This document shows, piece after piece, positions 57,117-64,000 of a stretch of 64,000 nucleotides of DNA. How positions within the stretch are numbered: position 1 is the first letter of the stretch; every line of letters starts with the position of its first letter. The position numbers were made by a program, and so were the translations under genes. The stretch is taken from the NCBI RefSeq assembly GCF_021869535.1, contig NW_026262668.1, forward strand, positions 21,829,732-21,893,731. The letters run 5' to 3'. This stretch comes from Mytilus californianus. Taxonomy: Eukaryota > Mollusca > Bivalvia > Mytilida > Mytilidae. Under the pieces are notes generated by a model. It saw nothing but the letters and a program-made list of their open reading frames with translations, made no database searches and had not been told where the DNA came from.

Positions 57117-58095
57117 AAGTATTTCTGTATTGTCCTTGTTATTGGTCCATGTCTTGGTGTATTGGTCTGAGGCGAAGCCGAAGGCCAATACTGCTGGCCG
57201 AGGACCAACAATAAGGCCAATACAGAAATACATGTAATAGTATCTTTATTAATTAACTACAGTGTTACAATATTTTTTTATTTCATTTCACAAGAGATAA
57301 ACATTTTTACCTTGAAGTGGAAGTATCCAAATCTCAGTTTCTTTTTATAAGATGCAATATCTAATGATTTGGTGCCGTTTCCATGTATCTTCAGCCTTTT
57401 GTCATCTGATAAATTTTTCTACCCTTTCCAGTCAACATAAAGTGTTACAACTTTAATTTAGACACAACACATAAATAGTAATTGGAAAGGTACTGGCATT
57501 GCATGTGTAATGCAAATATATTTAAAAAAAAATAATGTAAGAGTTGAAATTGATACAACTATCCATAAGCCAATTAACCAAAGAACGAAGATTTGCGCAA
57601 TTACAGAATGCATATGCCTGGTTCGGGTTTAAAAATAAAAGACCGTTTACAAAACATGAGAAGCGAAAGTAAACAGTAAAAATCGATTTGTACCATCGAC
57701 ATGATGAAATTATGAGGTCGTCAAGAAATGAACTTTGTGATAATTTACTCGTTCCCCAAACCTGAAATAATTCCATCGTCTACTTTCAAAATGCTTTTCA
57801 AATGAATGGGACCGTCTTTAACCTAAAATATATGCCATACTGAACGTTTCAGCTTGTTTATGGTGAGTAAATAAAAACTGCGTCGTACAAACAACTTTTT
57901 TCTTTCAGTTTGAGTTTATCGTGACTTACGATCTAAAAACTAGAGACGTTCCGAAATCCTGTTTTGGCCGGATCAGAACTCGGCCAATACGGAAAAAAAA
58001 TCTGTATTGGCCGAGTTGACATCTTATATTGCATATGCAGTTTTCATCATATTTAGTACAATAACAGTGTAGTTAATTAATAATGATACAGTTAC
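57117..58095. mobile_element. Foldback element with several inverted repeats
   Basis: Arms TATTTCTGTATTG...GGTCC (57120-57148) and its inverse (57202-57230) form one hairpin. A ~40-bp inverted pair (57233-57272 and about 58050-58093, core TTAATTAACTACA) spans ~850 bp. A third hairpin is at 57977-58018 (CTCGGCCAATACGG / TCTGTATTGGCCGAG). No transposase is seen. Confidence 0.65.
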
Positions 58096-58099
58096 AGAC

Positions 58100-58840
58100 T
58101 CTGCTGCTATAACTTTGTAAACAAAGATTCATACGCACCGCGTGGGTATAACCGTATTACTAATGTCCGATTATTAAAATCTTCGTAAATCTGGATAAAG
58201 ACCAGTTTCTATCCAATGGATATCAAAATGATTCCGATTATTACTTTTTTAATGATTGTAAAGTTGAAATGGCATGAAAGGCTGACATTATTTCGGAGAA
58301 CTATTTTGTCTAGCGATTGCTGATCATTGGAGGGTAAAAAGTCCAACACCATAACAAAACGGATCTATTTATCATGTATACATACCGATTGTTTACGATT
58401 GTAAGACATGTGCATAAAAGTGAAAGCTCGAATAAATATGAAAAATATAACAAAGGGATAGCTCCAAATACCATTTAATAACAAAAAACATATGGACAGG
58501 TCAAGATATCTTTTTGGTAAATAAAATAACGTATGTAAGCTGGATCCCGTCCGACTACAACACTTTGTTCGAGTAATACAAGCAGATTCCAGTTAGTATG
58601 TAAAATAGTAAATATGAAACCGAGTGCGGTAGGCGGAGGTATAATCAACTTCCGTTAGTTCTGGTCAATGGTATCGGAAACATGCCGCTGATAGCGTCAT
58701 TTTCCAAAAATTAGGGTCAGAAGGTCTGAGACAGGGACTGTCGGGAGGTAGGAAACAAGCATACAATGTATATATTTTAATTTTGGTTTATAAGTATGTT
58801 TTGGAGTTAAGTGTGACGTCCATTTCGCTGAACTAGTAAA
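58100..58840. other. Gene-free stretch
   Basis: Slightly richer in CpG than its surroundings (58120-58145, 58540-58750). A donor-like GGGAG|GTAGGA at about 58748 follows a short open frame, but I could not link it to any gene. Confidence 0.35.
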
Positions 58841-58844
58841 CATT

Positions 58845-58990
58845 ACTGTTAGAGGCCAGCTGAATCCGGCCCCTGGGTGCGGGATTTTCTAGCTGTGTTA
58901 AAGACCCATTGGTGGCCTTGGGTCGTTTTCTGCTCTTTGGTTGGGTTGTCAACTCTTTGACACATTCTCCATCTCTATTCTACATGTTTC
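58845..58990 (+). repeat. Dispersed repeat (GGTGCGGGATTTTCTAGCTG)
   Basis: AGAGGCCAGCTGAATCCGG, AAAGACCCATTGGTGGCCTT and TTTGACACATTCTCCATCTC are words I recall from a mussel interspersed repeat. Single copy here. Confidence 0.45.
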
Positions 58991-59117
58991 TTTGGTCTAA
59001 GGTTGCAATCCCACATATGATAGTTGTTTAAGTATCTAGAAACCACTTTTTTGGAACAAATCATGTACAAACTATTTAAAACAAAAATAAAACATCATTT
59101 CTAAAATTGTTATAAGG

Positions 59118-59342
59118 CCAAAAAAAATTAAACATGTGTTTCCGCTAACGTGCTGGGAAAAAATAGGGTAGGTAGGTAGGCAATATCATATTTTTTTACA
59201 AACATTTTTTAGCTGGTTACTACTAGGGAATCTGTCTGACTTTAACAGTGCTTGTTCAAAAACGGCATAAAAAGCGTTAGGGTAGGCACGAAAAATTAGG
59301 GTAGGAAGGGTTAGCGGAAACACATGTATTTTTTTTTTGGCC
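59118..59342. mobile_element. MITE with ~33-bp terminal inverted repeats
   Basis: The left end AGGCCAAAAAAAATTAAACA continues TGTGTTTCCGCTAAC; the right end GTTAGCGGAAACACATGT continues through a T-run to GGCC. The inside contains TAGGGTAGG words (AGGGTAGGTAGGTAGG, TTAGGGTAGGAAGGG) near both ends. Confidence 0.75.
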
Positions 59343-59451
59343 CAATTTTTTTTATAGAAGATATAAAATGTATATAATTTTAATTTAATACAAATATATG
59401 GCTGATACTTTTATTTCATGGCCGAAACGACAAAGGCTGAACGGGCTGAAC

Positions 59452-60782
59452 AAATCCAGAAGGCGAACGTGTGGGGTGCAAACGAATCCGGGTCCGTTCG
59501 CCCTGATTCCATTTCGCCCTAGTACCTGTTCGCCATAATACCTGTTCGCCCTGAGTCCGTTCGCCCTAATACCTGTTCGCCCTGATTTTTATTTTATTAT
59601 ATATACTGTTGCATTGTGTGTATATTTTTGAATATGTTAAAGTGTGTCTACAATTTCGTCAAATATTTATTTATGATGTACTATGTTGTCTAGCTGCTAC
59701 CAGGAAATAAGTTTCTGTGAATTCCAGGACTACAAGGTATTTAAATAAAACAACTGAAGACTAAGTTATCTGTATGTATTTCCATATATAACAAATTTGT
59801 CAAAACAAACTTGAGATCAAAGAAGCCCAGCTGAGATAATAATCTCCCTTTCATGCCTTACAATTTGTACATCGCCTTACAATTTGTACATCAATGCTTT
59901 AACCCATCCAAGCTGACTATTTTATTTGAGAAAAATGTTATTTTCATTATTAATCCACCAAAGACAATTCATACAACAATCAGTGATATCACAGACATCA
60001 AATTATACCTAATCAGCAATCAAAATTCAATCAACAGTATTAAAAAGTAATTATAAATTTTTTTTTAAAAATGCAGCCAAAAATTTAATTAATATAAATT
60101 TTTCAAATATTCTGTATATAACTTTTGATAGATATACATAAATTTTGATATATAGATTCTTACATTGATACCAGTTGATTATCGCATTTATCCAATCGAG
60201 ATAGTTAAATTATCAATTTTAAAGTCTGAGCCTTGGCGAGGACTTTAAAATTTATAATTTAACTATCGAGATTGGAAAAATCCGATAATTCACGAGTAAC
60301 TATGTAAGAATCGGTTTCTCTAATGATTAAAAAATACATTTTCATTTTTTGCTAAACCAAAACCCCCTTCGAGTGCCTTCCACATTTCACAAAGTTGTCA
60401 ATTTCATTAACACCTGTTAGCATATTTTGAGCAGATAAAGATAATGACCCTTAAATTCATCCAATCATCTTCTGAGATCACCGGCAACCACACGTTGATT
60501 AAATTTTTTTATACAATGTCAATGAGTACAGAAAGGTATAAATTGTCAAAGAATTATAGAGAAAAATATATATAAATTGGGATAAATACATGTACTATAT
60601 ATAAATTTTAATAAATATTTATTTTCGTTCATAAATGTAACATACATGTATACATGTTCTAAATAAAAATAGGGCGAACGGACCCAGGGCGAACGAACCC
60701 AGGGCGAACATGTAGTTAGGGCGAAGGGACCCGATACCGGTGCAAACGTGTATTGACTATTGGGAGCGAATGGACCCGATAC
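59452..60782. mobile_element. Foldback element with GTTCGCCCT tandem ends
   Basis: The left end (59452-59586) has about six units around (T/C)GTTCGCCCT(A/G)A(T/G). The right end (60671-60782) has AGGGCGAACGGACCCAGGG, the inverted units. GCAAACG occurs in both outer flanks. The ~1.1-kb centre is AT-rich and contains a large palindrome (60154-60315). Confidence 0.7.
60154..60315. repeat. Long palindrome, ~48-bp main arms
   Basis: Left arm 60178-60225 (ATTATCGCATTTATCCAATC, GAGATAGTTAAATTATC) pairs with 60241-60289 (AACTATCGAGATTGGAAAAA, TCCGATAAT) across a ~15-base loop (TGAGCCTTGGCGAG). Weaker pairing (GATTCTTACAT) extends both arms. Confidence 0.85.
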
Positions 60783-60992
60783 CTTGGAAGTCCACGGGAA
60801 AAGGCGTCAAAGCAAGAAAATAAAATAGACTTTCAAGACGTCATAATTATTTGGACTAGGTGCCTAAGGTAGCAATTTATCTGACAAAACTCATTTTTTG
60901 GTTTCTGAGGGGATCTTTCCTTGCCTAGATATATAATATGAGGGGTTGATGTCACGATTTGACTATCTATAATGTGTATTACCCTTGTTTAA

Positions 60993-61154
60993 ATGTTGAC
61001 TCGATGCTCTATTTGCAAAAATTCTGAAAGTGAACATTTTTTTACATGCGAGCATTTACACAGGAAGTGTAATAACTGTTCTAATCCTCGGTCGGATTCC
61101 GGTAACGAGACAAATCCGCAAAATTTTAGTTGTGTGCCTTGCATAGCGATATAG
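60993..61154 (+). CDS. 53-codon RING-finger ORF
   Basis: ATG TTG ACT CGA to TAG gives MLTRCSICKNSESEHFFTCE ... SCVPCIAI. Cysteines and histidine fit the RING C3HC4 spacing exactly: C5-x2-C8-x10-C19-x3-H23-x2-C26-x2-C29-x17-C47-x2-C50. RING fingers bind two zinc ions and usually recruit E2 enzymes, and the domain often starts TRIM-type proteins. Here the frame stops right after the last ligand, so it is either a micro-protein, a truncated TRIM-like exon or a relic. The next RING/B-box partner was not found downstream. Confidence 0.5.
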   Translation: MLTRCSICKNSESEHFFTCEHLHRKCNNCSNPRSDSGNETNPQNFSCVPCIAI

Positions 61155-62299
61155 TACTCAAGTTTCTGCAATTCTGAGACTGATATTACATATGTAACAG
61201 TAGGGGTTTTTACGTTTTGTATTTACTGTGTCATTGTCGACATATTTTATCCAGCTGTTTACCCCTGTCTCAAACTAGAACCTGAGTCTCTGATCCTTTA
61301 ATTATATTTGGCTTTGCAAAACTTAACACTAGCAAGTTTTCATAGTTTATTAGTGAATTATAACTTGACAAATATCAACAATTTTATGAAAATAAAAATA
61401 TTCAAATGTAAAGCAGTTAAAATTCACATAAAAGTAGATAAAAAATCAATTTGTCATTCTAACCTTTATCTAGACGAGTCATGATGCAAGACATAAGAGT
61501 GACATTTTTCTAGATGCATTAAATTGCAATACAATGTCTCCTTTCTTGTTAACGTTGAGGTCTGTGCAAGACCAGAAAGCTCTTCATAAAAAGCTAAAGA
61601 TGTCTTAACAACTCTATATATAGAAGCATAAAGAGATCTTAAAAGACCAAGTTAATTTTTTTTTATTATTTTTTTTAGATAATGTCTCAATAAAGTTTTT
61701 TTTTATCTTTATTCAATTATTCAACATAAATTTTATATACAATAGATATATTACATATTACACAAAAATATTCACAAAACAATAGTTAAAAAGTATAATG
61801 ACATATATCAAGGATTTGTATATATCATCAACACAATAATCAAAAATTAAATGCAATGACACCTTCAGTCTCCTGCATAAGAATATTATACTTTAAAAAG
61901 TGTTTCTCAAAAACATTTCTCATACATCTTACACCACACAAATATGCATACAGGTAATTATAATTGTTTTAACGTGTATTTAAATAGTCTTTTTAAACAA
62001 CATTACTGTTTAAATTTTTAAGTAAATTCCTTCTTCTGAAGATACAATACCTCGCTATAAATAACATGAAATTGACAAAACTTATATTTACACCTCTGAA
62101 AGATCCAACTTAACCAAACATGAATACCTCATCATACACTACATTATTAATTTTGTCAGAGTCAACATTATCAAATAAAACCAACAACTTTTGTTGCAGA
62201 AACATATGAAATTCTACTAGTTCAGGACATAATAAAAATAAATGAGTTATATTTTCTACTTCCTTTTCACATACATCACATACATTGAGATTAATAAAT

Positions 62300-62632
62300 T
62301 GAAAACAACACGTTTAATAATTTCATGCGTCCGAAGCGCTTTTCTGGATTTACCTTCATCAGGAACGCTCAATGCCAAACATTTGAAATCCGAGGGATGT
62401 ATAAGTACCGAAACAGTTGAAGAGCTATATATGACAAAAATACCTAAAACAAATAGCCAAATTCATCTAAGGTCAACTTTGCATGAGGGAGTTGAAACCT
62501 TAGTTTCTTTATAATTTCAAAATTTATAAACGGACAATTTTAGAAAAGTTTGTTATAAATCATGTCAGTACCGAAGTACTGACTACTGAGCTGATGATAC
62601 CCTCGGGGACTGATAGTCCACCAGGTTTCATA
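62300..62632 (+). mobile_element. ~330-bp insertion in the LINE
   Basis: CATGCGTCCGAAGCGCTTTT, TTACCTTCATCAGGAACGCT and TCAGTACCGAAGTACTGACT, then CTCGGGGACTGATAGTCCAC. It sits between LINE blocks FKIAHHCIFTNSRL and CDVCEKEVENITHL. It gives a spurious 90-codon plus ORF. I recall this unit as repetitive in bivalves; class unknown. Confidence 0.6.
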
Positions 62633-63384
62633 AGTCTAGAATTAGTGAAAATACAATGATGTGCTATTTTGAAATCTAGATCCATTAATATAGATGGGTT
62701 TCCAGGAAAAATTGACATTGTTCCACACTTTACAAAGATCATTCTCTTCAATCTCAAAAACTTCCGTCCACTTTTTATAGCAAACAGGATACTGACATAG
62801 TTTAATAGTAAGTAAAAAATACAATTCTTTTGTAGAACACATAGAAAACTCTGACAATTTGTCTTTGAAAATAACAATAATATTTATAGAGCGAGAAACA
62901 TTTCTTCTATGAACATTTTTATGAATAATTTCAGTCCATTCTTTAGGCAATATTACTTTTAAAATATTATATCTTTTTACAATATATATTGTTAATATCA
63001 CAATGATTACTTACATTTTGTATCATCTCAACTATAGCCAATTCTGGTAAAAACTCCTCTATAACTTCATAACATATATCTTTTACCTGAACAATTCCAG
63101 CATTTATAAAATCATACCATATAACAGTGATCAACAGTTTTTCCACCATACAACTCATTTTGATTACAACATAAAGGTTGATCGTATATATTTTCAGTGC
63201 TAAGATCAAATTCAATATCATCTCTTATGAGATCAAAACCTTTAAATATTTCTTTGTAAACATTAGGAAAACATTTCAAGTTTTCTAGTAAAGACATGAA
63301 TAATATTTCTTATGATAAGTTCATATTAAAAAATTTTGAAATAGAATATCTAAATGTAGACTTCCAATTTTTTTGCACCTGCCC

Positions 63385-63655
63385 TAAGTCAGGAATCTGA
63401 TGTTCAGTAGTTGTCGTTTGTTGATGTGGTTCATAAGTGTTTCTCATTCTCGTTTTTTATACAGATTAGACCGTTGGTTTTCCCGTTTGAATGGTTTTAC
63501 ACTAGTAATTTTTGGGGCCCTTTATAGCTTGCAGTTCGGTGTGAGCCAAGGCTCCGTGTTGAAGACTGAACTTTGACCTATAATGGTTTACTTTTATAAA
63601 TTTTGACTTGGATGGAGAGTTGTCTCATTGGCACTCATACCACATCTTGAAGTTC
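63385..63655 (-). repeat. SINE-like dispersed repeat, family 2, inserted in the LINE
   Basis: CCTAAGTCAGGAATCTGATG to ATTGGCACTCATACCACATC is the inverse of the 6332-6620 copy and separates the LINE blocks at 63660-64000 and 63110-63360. Confidence 0.8.
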
Positions 63656-64000
63656 TTATATCTATTTCATAGCACTTTATAATTCTTGTCTAAAAACCTG
63701 GCCAAAAATTTTAATCTAAATGCATACATCTTTGATTCAATATCAGGTAACTGTAAACCTCCATTACACTTTTGATCAATTATGGTGTTATATTTTACTA
63801 AGTATGCACCATTGTTCCACACAAAATTAACACATGCAGTTTAAATATCTCTTAAAACATGTTCTGACATCGATGTTACAAACAAAGAGTACCATAATCT
63901 TGACATAAGTAATGAGGAAATAACATTCACTCTACCCTGTATTGTCAATTGCCTCTGCATCCACATATTTAATAAGGACTTAATTTTACTAACTTTAAAT

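Larger units (their letters stand above)
61690..64000 (-). pseudogene. LINE 3' half, minus strand, with two insertions
   Basis: Right to left, frames give FVWNNGAYLVKYNTIIDQKC, GGLQLPDIESKMYAFRLKFL (post-RT region), then CFPNVYKEIFKGFD, NAGIVQVKDICYEVIEEFLP, YNILKVILPKEWTEIIH, LDFKIAHHCIFTNSRL, and CDVCEKEVENITHLFLLCPE, the terminal C..C...H....C motif. The non-coding 3' end has ATTGAATAAAGATAAAAAAA near 61695-61715 as poly(A) signal and tail. Stops and frameshifts interrupt it. The RT palm lies beyond the window edge. Two unrelated repeats split it. Confidence 0.8.

Noticed and set aside
62242..62514. 90-codon plus-strand ORF
   Set aside because: Lies within the ~330-bp repeat unit inserted in the LINE; a repeat-derived frame.

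Overview
This is AT-rich, intron-rich and very repeat-rich eukaryotic DNA, most likely from a marine bivalve and probably a mussel (Mytilus-type). The host genes have long introns with GT-AG junctions. The dispersed repeats (SINE-like units around GCCAATGAGACAACTCTCC, Penelope-like reverse transcriptase debris, modular elements carrying internal tandem arrays and GAC runs) are of kinds I associate with bivalves. The species is inference.

Layout. (1) 1-11412, plus strand: the last five coding exons of PIGC, a subunit of the enzyme that starts GPI-anchor synthesis. The 3' splice site of one exon sits in an eight-copy 47-bp minisatellite. (2) About 11645-17690, plus strand: a decayed Penelope-like reverse transcriptase split by two later insertions, a 3-kb modular element at 11978-15022 and a 1.1-kb TGTCTCGCC-ended element at 15612-16743. 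(3) 17690-23117: intergenic repeat debris. (4) 23118-23782, minus strand: the 3' coding exon of MRPS2, mitochondrial ribosomal protein uS2m. (5) 29309-43261, minus strand: an 11-exon gene whose splice phases all agree. It predicts a 575-residue protein with one N-terminal membrane helix, an acidic/basic linker, duplicated RG-rich modules and a C-terminal Tudor-like segment. Its first coding intron contains, on the same strand, (6) an intact intronless 1075-codon ORF (38202-41429) whose N-terminus resembles the zinc-binding N-terminal region of RAG1. (7) 43424-52345: a satellite array of about 18 monomers of ~507 bp, largely arranged as 1015-bp dimers. (8) 52.3-64 kb: mostly mobile-element material, with foldback elements, MITE-like units, a LINE 3' end carrying two insertions, a 53-codon RING-finger ORF and a few exon-like stretches.

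The host genes do not form an evident pathway. The most notable items are the RAG1-N-like ORF nested in the membrane-Tudor gene, the duplicated splice acceptors in PIGC, the exon-pair duplication in the membrane-Tudor gene, and a palindromic ATAAC...GTTAT motif shared by otherwise different tandem arrays. Family assignments were made by eye, without database searches.
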